Assembly (NCBI GenBank): GCA_964581385.1
Contig: CAZOOK010000030.1
Span: 7,021-71,020, forward strand
Length of the DNA: 64,000 nt
Reading direction: 5' to 3'
From: CAZOOK01 sp964581385
GTDB lineage: Bacteria > Pseudomonadota > Gammaproteobacteria > Nevskiales > Nevskiaceae
Each line of letters starts with the position of its first letter. The stretch's first letter is position 1. Below the pieces are notes generated by a model, which made no database searches, was not told where the DNA came from, and worked only from the letters and a program-made list of their open reading frames with translations. This document shows positions 8,574 to 15,333 of the stretch, piece by piece. The position numbers and the translations under genes were made by a program.

Positions 8574-9026
8574 ATGACCGACGAGCGCAGCACGGTGGTG
8601 GCGGTGTATTTTGACGGGGCGAGCAAGGGAAACCCCGGACCGGCGGGCGCGGGGGCGTACATCATGGAGAACGGATGCGGCCCGTTTCTGTCGCTGAGCA
8701 CGTTTGTTGGGCGACACGAGACGAACAACGCGGCCGAGTACGAAGGCGCGATCCTCGGGCTCAAGGCGGCGCTCAAGTTTGTCGCGCCGCTCTCGACAAA
8801 GATCAAGGTGGTCGTGCGCGGCGACTCGAAGCTCGCGGTCGAGCAGCTCAAGGGACGGTGGGAATGTCGCAGCGCGAACCTCATTCCGCGCCTCGAGCGC
8901 GCGCAAGAGCTCATTTGTGAACTGCGCGCGCTGGGCGTGTTGGTTCTGTTCGAACACGTCCCTCGCGCGGCGAACGCGCGCGCCGACAAACTCGCCAACG
9001 AGGGAGTGCTGAAAGGAAAGGCGTGA
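8574..9026 (+). CDS. rnhA: Ribonuclease HI
   Basis: 150 residues, a complete RNase H fold of normal length. The active-site carboxylates are all present: Asp14 in YFDGASKGNPGPAG, Glu55 in NNAAEYEG, Asp84 in RGDSK and Asp138 in ARADKLAN, with the flexible His128 in EHVPRAANA. The G-N-P-G-P-A-G loop is typical of the bacterial/archaeal/viral short type. It degrades RNA in RNA-DNA hybrids and would remove primers or R-loops during genome replication. There is no hybrid-binding domain or transit peptide. Confidence 0.95.
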   Translation: MTDERSTVVAVYFDGASKGNPGPAGAGAYIMENGCGPFLSLSTFVGRHETNNAAEYEGAILGLKAALKFVAPLSTKIKVVVRGDSKLAVEQLKGRWECRSANLIPRLERAQELICELRALGVLVLFEHVPRAANARADKLANEGVLKGKA

Positions 9027-9070
9027 GTTGTGAGTGTTGAGTGAACACAACACAACGCAACACGCGAGAG
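9015..9070 (+). repeat. Duplicated gene-end plus leader segment, copy 1
   Basis: Runs from the last codons of RNase HI through the spacer to just before the next ATG. It matches 9333-9383 with one substitution and a 5-base indel (ACAAC). The same last codons are therefore read in a different frame at the second copy. Confidence 0.8.
9051..9061 (+). promoter_or_regulatory. CACAAC-type upstream motif
   Basis: CACAACGCAAC, 17 bases before the ATG at 9079, preceded directly by an extra CACAA unit. Confidence 0.5.
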
Positions 9071-9078
9071 GCGCGATC

Positions 9079-9351
9079 ATGGACGACGTTTGTTTGACTC
9101 CGCCCGACCTTGCGATGTTCATGTCGAATCCATTTTACGCGTGTCAAGCGGCGTCTTACGTGGTGTTTTACGCGGCGTTTTACGTTGCGCATGCATTCGT
9201 CATGTTAGGATTTTTTTTGAACGTTTGGTACATGGCGTGCATCACGGGCGTCGTGATGGTGGTCTTCATCGCGACAATCATCGATGCTGTCGCAACGACG
9301 TACGACGATTGTGTGCGCAAGGGAAAAGGAAGGGAAAGGCGTGAGTCGTGA
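9079..9351 (+). CDS. Small membrane protein of the 9-10.7 kb tandem cluster
   Basis: 90 residues. It starts MDDVC, as the next three genes start M(G/D)xVC, but the body differs: two long hydrophobic segments (about 20-48 and 52-72) rich in Phe, Tyr, Val and Ala, then a short basic tail. The 3' end is built from a duplicated copy of the RNase HI end and spacer. Probably a membrane protein; function unknown. Confidence 0.7.
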   Translation: MDDVCLTPPDLAMFMSNPFYACQAASYVVFYAAFYVAHAFVMLGFFLNVWYMACITGVVMVVFIATIIDAVATTYDDCVRKGKGRERRES

Positions 9352-9383
9352 GTGTTGAGTGAACACAACGCAACACGCGAGAG
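9333..9383 (+). repeat. Duplicated gene-end plus leader segment, copy 2
   Basis: Second copy of 9015-9070; it supplies the last codons of the preceding gene and the leader of the next one. Confidence 0.8.
9364..9374 (+). promoter_or_regulatory. CACAAC-type upstream motif
   Basis: CACAACGCAAC, 17 bases before the ATG at 9392, the same spacing as for the preceding gene. Confidence 0.5.
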
Positions 9384-9391
9384 ACACAATC

Positions 9392-9814
9392 ATGGGCGAC
9401 GTGTGTCAAATATTTGCTCGCAACGATCATGTGTGCGTGTTTTTCGTGCCTAAAGAAATCCAGTCGCCGCCTTTTAGTTCGTCCTCGTTCGACGGCGTGT
9501 GCAAAGAGTGGTCGTATGACCCAACGCGAATCGCGTCGATGATGGACGCGTCGACACCGCTCACCCCGGCGACGTACGACCTCATGTTCAAAACGTGCAC
9601 ATCTGCTTGTGAGTGTGTGCACCGCCACATGCATGGAAACTGGCTAATCCACATTACGATGTTGTCTTCGTTCTTTCTACCCATACCGGTCTTTATGATT
9701 ATTGTATTCATTCGTGCGATCAGCAAACACTTCGCGCCGCCACTCAAAGTGCAAGGACGCGGTGAAGGCCCGCAAAACGCGTGTGCGAGCAACGAAGAGA
9801 AACTTCTTCAGTAG
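9392..9814 (+). CDS. Tandem-family membrane protein, member 1
   Basis: 140 residues. The N-terminal 85 residues are polar with conserved Cys and carry FDGVCKEWSYDPTR and a TCTSACEC motif; a single membrane segment follows at about 90-112, then a polar tail ending near NACASNEEKL. It is closely related to the next gene in all three blocks. The Cys pattern and topology suggest a disulfide-bonded ectodomain with a C-terminal anchor; function unknown. Confidence 0.75.
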   Translation: MGDVCQIFARNDHVCVFFVPKEIQSPPFSSSSFDGVCKEWSYDPTRIASMMDASTPLTPATYDLMFKTCTSACECVHRHMHGNWLIHITMLSSFFLPIPVFMIIVFIRAISKHFAPPLKVQGRGEGPQNACASNEEKLLQ

Positions 9815-9825
9815 GAGTGAGTGAA

Positions 9826-9836
9826 CACAACGCAAC
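9826..9836 (+). promoter_or_regulatory. CACAAC-type upstream motif
   Basis: CACAACGCAAC, 18 bases before the ATG at 9855. Confidence 0.5.
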
Positions 9837-9854
9837 AATCACACGCGAGACACG

Positions 9855-10265
9855 ATGGACGCCGTGTGTCGTGTTCTCGCGCGACGCAGCAACATGTGCG
9901 ACTTTTTCGTATCCGACGAAGTGTTTTCGCAGAGCTTTACGTGGTCCTCGTTTGGTGGCGTGTGCAAAGAGTGGTCGTTTGACCCGGCGCGCATGACGTC
10001 GACGATGATCGACACGACAGTTCTCACGCAAGCGACGTACGACCGCATCTCCGAGACGTGCGCGTCGGCGTGCGAGTGCACGCTCCGCAAGGTGCACGAC
10101 GTCTGGACGCTCTTCTTCTTTTTGTCGGTGATCGGTGTTGTCGCGGTGTTCGTTGCGATGTTCGAACACCGCGTCATGGCATCGATTGGCGACCGCGTAC
10201 GACGACGCGATGACGGTCCGCAGACCGCGTGTGCTAGCAACAAAGAGAAGCTTATGCATGTGTGA
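9855..10265 (+). CDS. Tandem-family membrane protein, member 2
   Basis: 136 residues. It aligns with member 1: FGGVCKEWSFDPAR, then TCASACEC, then one membrane segment (about 78-99, WTLFFFLSVIGVVAVFVAMF), then TACASNKEKL at the end. The differences are mostly conservative, so the pair is a recent duplication under constraint. Confidence 0.75.
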   Translation: MDAVCRVLARRSNMCDFFVSDEVFSQSFTWSSFGGVCKEWSFDPARMTSTMIDTTVLTQATYDRISETCASACECTLRKVHDVWTLFFFLSVIGVVAVFVAMFEHRVMASIGDRVRRRDDGPQTACASNKEKLMHV

Positions 10266-10270
10266 GTGAA

Positions 10271-10281
10271 CACAACGCAAC
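10271..10281 (+). promoter_or_regulatory. CACAAC-type upstream motif
   Basis: CACAACGCAAC, 10 bases before the ATG at 10292 and only 5 bases after the stop of the preceding gene. Confidence 0.5.
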
Positions 10282-10291
10282 TCGAGACACG

Positions 10292-10708
10292 ATGGACGGA
10301 GTGTGTTTGGCGATAGCGTGTGCAGCGAGCGATTCGTTGTTTTGCAGCCGACGCATCTCAGACACGGACATGTGTTTATACGTCGGTGCTGAGAAGCTGG
10401 ACGTCCCGATTGACACGCGCTCGTGCGTGCGCTGGTGGTTCAATGCGAACCGATTCAATGCGCGGATGGACTTTATCAACGTCGCCAATCACAACCCCAA
10501 CCCCTCGCACGGTTTCATCACTCCAGCAATCATCGATCTGTGCGCGTCGGCGTGCGAGTGCGTCCGTCGCGGTCGCAGCGAGGCCGAACTCACGTCGGAC
10601 GAAAACATCAAACAAGTCGCGCGGAACGTTGTGTCTTTGTTTTTTCTCTTCTTTGCCGTCGCCTTGTGGTGGGCGACCAGACACGCGCGTCCTGAACACG
10701 AAAACTAG
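10292..10708 (+). CDS. Tandem-family membrane protein, member 3 (divergent)
   Basis: 138 residues. It starts MDGVC and keeps a CASACEC motif near residue 85 and a C-terminal membrane segment (about 112-130), but the central part differs from members 1 and 2. It is an older duplicate of the same family. The last residues are charged. Function unknown. Confidence 0.7.
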   Translation: MDGVCLAIACAASDSLFCSRRISDTDMCLYVGAEKLDVPIDTRSCVRWWFNANRFNARMDFINVANHNPNPSHGFITPAIIDLCASACECVRRGRSEAELTSDENIKQVARNVVSLFFLFFAVALWWATRHARPEHEN

Positions 10709-10736
10709 TTCGAGACTGCCATATCGGAAGAGAAAT

Positions 10737-11966
10737 TTAAACGTCGCACCCGGCGCCCCATTTCTCGCGGTTCCACACGTCGCCGCCGACCACCGCGCAC
10801 ACCCTCTTGAGCAAGTCTTCGTCCTCGTACGCGACGCTCGTCGGGATGGGCGTGTGCGCCGCGGCGCGCGCGCTCGTGCTCTGCGTCAGCGACGCCTCGT
10901 CTATGCACCGCAGCATGCGCTCGGTCGCGGCAAAGTTCGTCGTGAAGATCTCGCGCGCGAACTCGACGCACCGCCGTACGACGCGGTGCGAGTCGACGAA
11001 CTCAGAGTAGTCGACCACCATCGACTTGAGACCTGCGGCCTCGGGCTTGCGCGTGTCGCGCACGGCGTCCACAAACGCGTCGGCGTACGCGAGCGCAAAC
11101 GCCGACCACTGCGGCGTGCGAAAGTCGCGAGCCGATACCACGCCGCCGCAGTCGGCGCTGCGCGCGTGTATCGCGTGCTTCGCTCCCGGAAACGCCACGT
11201 CGCCGCACGACACCGCGTCGTGGAACGCCTCGACGCTCGCGTCGAGCGGATTGCGAAGCACGAAAACAGCGTGCGTCGGGTTGTAGTGCGGGAACGCGAC
11301 CGCCGCGTCCCAATCTGAAAACATCACCGCGAGGTGGTTCGCGCTGTACGCCATGCCCGTGCAGTCGCCGCGAAACAGAGGAGAGTGCATGTCCTTGAAT
11401 TGAAGGCCGTGCATGCACGCGGGGAGCGCCGTCGTGACGTGCGTGGCCATCTCGAGACGCGCGCGCAGCCAGTTCCCGCCCGTCCCGTTGAGCGACACGA
11501 TGACGAGCCGACCGCACGCCGGTGGAACGCCGAGCATCGTCGTTTCGAGCGCGCACCAGTTCACAGAGGTGTCGTTGAGCGCGTGCTCGCGCCGGCGCAC
11601 GTCGTCGACGCTCGGCGTCGCGACGAGAACAGCAGTCACCGCCCCCGTGCGCGCGTTGACGGCCGAGTACGCGAACCGCCCAAACACAAAGAGCAGAAAC
11701 ATCGACACGGCGAACCAACAGAAGCAGCAGCACCGCGTCGAGAAGCACGAGACCGCGCACCGTTTGTTGCCGCGTCGGCGAAAGATTCCGCACCGCGCCG
11801 CCTCGATCTCGCTCGACCGAAGCTGCAACCGCTCAAACGCAAGCGTGCTTTTCGGAAGAACGTCGGCGGGGTCTTCGAGGTCGATGGCGCGACTCTTTGG
11901 TTTCGCAACGCTCGGCGTACGCTCGTCGTCTCCGTCTCCATCTCCGTCTTCGCCGCGCTGCGCCAT
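10737..11966 (-). CDS. Sulfotransferase-like type II membrane protein
   Basis: 409 residues: cytoplasmic N-terminus, a Cys/Phe-rich membrane anchor at about 75-102, then a lumenal domain. Two blocks fit PAPS-binding sulfotransferases of the WSCD/carbohydrate type: NGTGGNWLRARLE (about 158-170, 5'-phosphosulfate loop) and FVLRNPLDASVEAF (about 234-247, 3'-phosphate motif). The order and spacing are as in Golgi sulfotransferases. The inferred role is sulfation of a glycan or protein in the host secretory path. The canonical loop Lys is replaced, so activity is not certain. Confidence 0.55.
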   Translation of the reverse strand: MAQRGEDGDGDGDDERTPSVAKPKSRAIDLEDPADVLPKSTLAFERLQLRSSEIEAARCGIFRRRGNKRCAVSCFSTRCCCFCWFAVSMFLLFVFGRFAYSAVNARTGAVTAVLVATPSVDDVRRREHALNDTSVNWCALETTMLGVPPACGRLVIVSLNGTGGNWLRARLEMATHVTTALPACMHGLQFKDMHSPLFRGDCTGMAYSANHLAVMFSDWDAAVAFPHYNPTHAVFVLRNPLDASVEAFHDAVSCGDVAFPGAKHAIHARSADCGGVVSARDFRTPQWSAFALAYADAFVDAVRDTRKPEAAGLKSMVVDYSEFVDSHRVVRRCVEFAREIFTTNFAATERMLRCIDEASLTQSTSARAAAHTPIPTSVAYEDEDLLKRVCAVVGGDVWNREKWGAGCDV

Positions 11967-12065
11967 GGCGCAGACCGCAGCGGTGTGCGGTTGCGAGACC
12001 AGACGTTCGCGTTCACGCTCGCGCTCACACACACACATCGCCCATGCCCGCCCTCGCCGTCACCA

Positions 12066-13052
12066 TCACTCGCGCGCGCCTCCTCCCCACGACTGCGTGA
12101 GACGCGCGATCTTGGCTTGGTTCGCGTTGCGAAGACGCGAGAGCGCGCGCGCGCGCGAAAACTCGCGCGCGGCGCTCGTGCTCGAGACGCTCACGCGCGA
12201 CCAAAAGTCGTCGCGGTTGCCGAGCGGCGCGACGTGGTACCCACGCTTCTGAAGAATGAGCGCCACCGTGTTGTACTCCTCCTTGGAGTGCACGTTGAAT
12301 TTTGTGGTGCTTGGCCCCGAGTCGGAGAAAAACGTTGTCCTGTCGAAACACGCTTTATGAACCCGAAGCCCGTCCTTGTCCGTGAGGCGCATCGTCACCA
12401 AACCGTGCGGGCTCGTGCGCACCATCTCGACAATGGGCTTCACGACGGTGTCGTGAAGACGTACCATGTACGCTCGCGCGACGTCGTTGTCGACGCGGCG
12501 CACGTGCGCAACGTCGAAGTCGTCGACGGCGTGCGTGCTCACGCGCGCACGCTTTACATTGGCATCCGGCTCGTGTTCGTCGCTGGCGACCGACGACGCC
12601 ACGACGTCATCGTCGTCATGGTCCGTCGCGACGTGAGGGCTGTGGCCGTGGCTGTGGCCGTGGCGCGCGATGGGGAGCGGCTCGACGCTCGATCCAGACT
12701 CGTAGTCGGGCTCGTCGTCCGTTTCGGGCACGAATCGAATGGTCGGGGGCGTCGGCGGCGGGACGCGACGCGAAAACGGCGTGTGGTCGCCGCCGTCGTC
12801 GCTGACGTGATGGTCGTCCTCTGCCTCCGGCTCCGGCTCCGGCTCAGACTCGGACTCGGGCTCAAACTCTCCGAGCGACGGGTTCTCGTAGAGCGGATCA
12901 GGAACGCGACGGAGAAGACGGCGGAACGCTGGCGACTGCGACGAGTGCGGTGACGACTCCGGGACGCGCCGCGCGCCCTTTCGCTGAACCTCGGGCGGGC
13001 GAGTCGGGACGCTCGCGGGAGGGGTCGTCGGCGGGTGCTCCGACATCGACAT
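12066..13052 (-). CDS. Hypothetical protein with disordered Pro/Glu N-half
   Basis: 328 residues. Residues 1-180 are low complexity: Pro/Ser, a (Glu-Ser/Pro-Glu) run and an alternating His-Gly-His-Ser stretch. Residues about 185-300 look folded, with several aromatic and Asp/Arg residues (for example TMRLTDKDGLRVHKACFD). The C-terminus is basic and Arg/Ala-rich. There is no family match I can name. Two in-frame ATGs (13052 and 13046) are equally possible. Confidence 0.65.
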   Translation of the reverse strand: MSMSEHPPTTPPASVPTRPPEVQRKGARRVPESSPHSSQSPAFRRLLRRVPDPLYENPSLGEFEPESESEPEPEPEAEDDHHVSDDGGDHTPFSRRVPPPTPPTIRFVPETDDEPDYESGSSVEPLPIARHGHSHGHSPHVATDHDDDDVVASSVASDEHEPDANVKRARVSTHAVDDFDVAHVRRVDNDVARAYMVRLHDTVVKPIVEMVRTSPHGLVTMRLTDKDGLRVHKACFDRTTFFSDSGPSTTKFNVHSKEEYNTVALILQKRGYHVAPLGNRDDFWSRVSVSSTSAAREFSRARALSRLRNANQAKIARLTQSWGGGARE

Positions 13053-13071
13053 CGGACTCGATTCGGCTCGA

Positions 13072-13084
13072 GTTGAGTTGTGTG
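13072..13084 (-). promoter_or_regulatory. CACAAC-type upstream motif
   Basis: CACACAACTCAAC on the minus strand, 20 bases before the ATG at 13052. Confidence 0.45.
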
Positions 13085-13114
13085 GCGCTCACACACTAAT
13101 TCGACAATCGAGAG

Positions 13115-14191
13115 ATGGCCGACTTTCACGAACTCGACGTCGACAAGATCATCGACGCCGTCAAAGCGTACGCGTCGAGCGTCGACGACGCCGATCACGC
13201 GCTCGCTGAAATTCTCGTTGCGCTCGCGAACAAGTTGCGCAACAGAGATGTGCAGTTCACCAGCGAGGACATGCACCTCTTGAGCGTCGTCGCGGCGTCG
13301 GAGCAACGTCCGCTCACGCCGATTGTCGAGGAGGTCGCGACGGCGACTGTGGATGACGATCATAGCAAAGACGAGACGAAGGTGGCCAAGGTGACGTTCG
13401 ACGTGGACGCGGCGCACCGCTACAAGATGAACTACCGCCACCCACCGTTCCCGAAGCACACCGACTGGATCGGCGACGTTCCGACGTGCTCGTTTTGCGG
13501 CGCAGAGTACGCGAGCACCGACATCGAGGGCGTTGACCCCGACGACCTCGTCAAGTTCAACACGCTCATGGGTATGGTCAAGTGGTGCGAGAACTGCGAG
13601 CAGTGGTCGGGCACGTGCGTGTGCGTGTTCAAGCACGCCGACGAGCCGACGGTGTTCACGACGGACACGGGTCTCCAAATCAAGCACCACGTGCGCACGT
13701 ATTACACGCGCGCGATTGAGTACATTCACGTCAAGGGCGAGAAGGTGCGCGGGTCGCCGTGCGTCCCTCTTTCGCGCATGAACGAGTTTATCCGCGACGT
13801 GGTGACGGGCGAGGTCGACATCCACTTTTGGTGCGCGTGCCCCGGGCACTGCCCCGCCGAGACCAACGAGGCTGTGCGCAAGATCGTCGAGTCGTACAAG
13901 TGCTGCAAGGAAGGAAAGAACCTCGTGGTCGTCGACGAGACCGACGGCGAGCGCGACGTCTCTGATGTGGCCGAGGACGGCGTCGTCGACTCGAACGCCG
14001 ACTTGGTTCGATGGCTCTCGCACGCGCTCGCCAGTACCTCGCTCGATGAGCCTCGAAAAGAAGGAAACGGTGACGCCGACGCTCTTCCTGACGCTCCGCC
14101 GTTTGTGACGTTCCCTCTTCCCGACCTCGACATTGGAGAACCTCCCGCCCTGGACGACGTTCAGGCCGATCACGACGAGTCGCAGGTGTGA
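13115..14191 (+). CDS. Cys-rich, possible zinc-binding protein
   Basis: 358 residues. A helical, acidic N-terminal 75 residues is followed by a central domain (about 100-270) with paired Cys: CSFC, WCENC, CVC, CACPGHC and KCC, suggesting one or two structural zinc sites. The C-terminal 90 residues are acidic and Pro-rich. No known zinc-ribbon family can be named. A run of GAGCGA/GAGAGA follows the stop. Confidence 0.7.
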   Translation: MADFHELDVDKIIDAVKAYASSVDDADHALAEILVALANKLRNRDVQFTSEDMHLLSVVAASEQRPLTPIVEEVATATVDDDHSKDETKVAKVTFDVDAAHRYKMNYRHPPFPKHTDWIGDVPTCSFCGAEYASTDIEGVDPDDLVKFNTLMGMVKWCENCEQWSGTCVCVFKHADEPTVFTTDTGLQIKHHVRTYYTRAIEYIHVKGEKVRGSPCVPLSRMNEFIRDVVTGEVDIHFWCACPGHCPAETNEAVRKIVESYKCCKEGKNLVVVDETDGERDVSDVAEDGVVDSNADLVRWLSHALASTSLDEPRKEGNGDADALPDAPPFVTFPLPDLDIGEPPALDDVQADHDESQV

Positions 14192-14222
14192 GCGAGAGCG
14201 AGCGAGCGAGAGAGAGAGAAAA
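14192..14222 (+). terminator. GA-rich tract after stop codon
   Basis: Starts immediately after TGA: GAGCGA repeats passing into GAGAGAGA. Comparable tracts follow the stops at 21902, 23390, 23984 and 35405. A role in transcript 3'-end formation is only inferred from position. Confidence 0.3.
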
Positions 14223-14255
14223 CACACGTGAAAGAGGACGCGACGTGTCGTCTCA

Positions 14256-15326
14256 ATGTCCGAGCCAGAGTCCCGGTCTCGTTCACGACCTCGCGCCGAC
14301 GCAGTTGGAGGAAGCGACGACGATGCTGATGCGGAGCGTGTCGCCAAGAGGCCTCGCGTCGATGCATCCGCAACGACGACGACGACGACCGACGACGTGT
14401 TGTTCACGTACCGTCCTCGGTTCGCGTCGGGAGTCGAGGCGGGTCGCACGACGGCGACGCGCGACGCCAACGTCGTGACGCGGAGCGCGCTCGATCGGTT
14501 CATCGGCTCGATCGACGGCGGGCGTCTTTCTGATTTGTGCATCGGGTGGGCGCTGCACACGTTCATGCTCGACGCGGAGCGCGTCACGCGCGACGTGTGC
14601 GTCGTGTACCCCGACCAGCTCGAGAGCGCGGCGCTGCGCAACGGCGGGTTCGCGCGCAAGTGCATTCCGCGCCTCTTGACTGGCGCGTCCGACCCCGCCG
14701 TCCTCGAGCGGTTCATGCACAAACGGTGGTTCGTGAGCGTCGTCAACGCCAACAACAACCACTGGGTCTTTTGCGCCGCGCGGTCGTTCAACGGCGTCGT
14801 TCACGTGCACACGTACGACTCGTTGCGGTCGGTCGGGTTCGACGCGTCCGACGCAGAAGAGAGCGCGGCGGAGCGGCTCGTCGACGCCGTTTGGGGCGCA
14901 GACGCCGCGCGCGACTTTGACCTCAAAGTGCGGTCGTGCGCCGTGCAGCGCAACACGACCGATTGCGGCGTGTTTGCGCTCGCCGCCGCTCGCGAGTGGC
15001 TCTACTCGGACCAGTTCGGACGCCGCTCGTTTGCGCCTGCGCCTGCGTCGTCGTCGTCGTCGTCACCCACCTCTACCTCCACGACGCGCGCCGCTTCGAG
15101 CGCGCCTTGCAACTCGCCTGCGTTCTTTGCATTTACGTCGTCGTCCGCCAAGACCCGCCCGTCGTCGTCGACCGTCGTTCCGCCTCTCAACGTCGCGTAC
15201 GAACGCGAGGCGTACGCGTCGTCGATCCGCGCGTGCGCCGACCTCGCCGCCACTGTATCCGCATCCGCTACGAGCGACGAGAGGCCAAGGCAAGAGTCGG
15301 CGCGGTCGGACACTGAGGATGATTAG
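14256..15326 (+). CDS. Ulp1/SENP-like cysteine protease (C48)
   Basis: 356 residues. The catalytic set of the Ulp1 family is complete and in order: His169 in NNNHWVFCA, Asp188 in HTYDSL, Gln231 in AVQRNTTDCGVF and Cys237 in TDCG. An upstream FMHKRWFVSVVN strand fits the family's core sheet. The N-terminus has a basic nuclear-signal-like stretch (AKRPRV); the C-terminus is a Ser/Thr-rich tail. Family members remove SUMO or related modifiers or, in adenovirus and African swine fever virus, mature virion proteins. Either role is possible; the nuclear-type N-terminus slightly favours SUMO or host-factor processing. Confidence 0.85.
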   Translation: MSEPESRSRSRPRADAVGGSDDDADAERVAKRPRVDASATTTTTTDDVLFTYRPRFASGVEAGRTTATRDANVVTRSALDRFIGSIDGGRLSDLCIGWALHTFMLDAERVTRDVCVVYPDQLESAALRNGGFARKCIPRLLTGASDPAVLERFMHKRWFVSVVNANNNHWVFCAARSFNGVVHVHTYDSLRSVGFDASDAEESAAERLVDAVWGADAARDFDLKVRSCAVQRNTTDCGVFALAAAREWLYSDQFGRRSFAPAPASSSSSSPTSTSTTRAASSAPCNSPAFFAFTSSSAKTRPSSSTVVPPLNVAYEREAYASSIRACADLAATVSASATSDERPRQESARSDTEDD

Positions 15327-15333
15327 AATCAGA

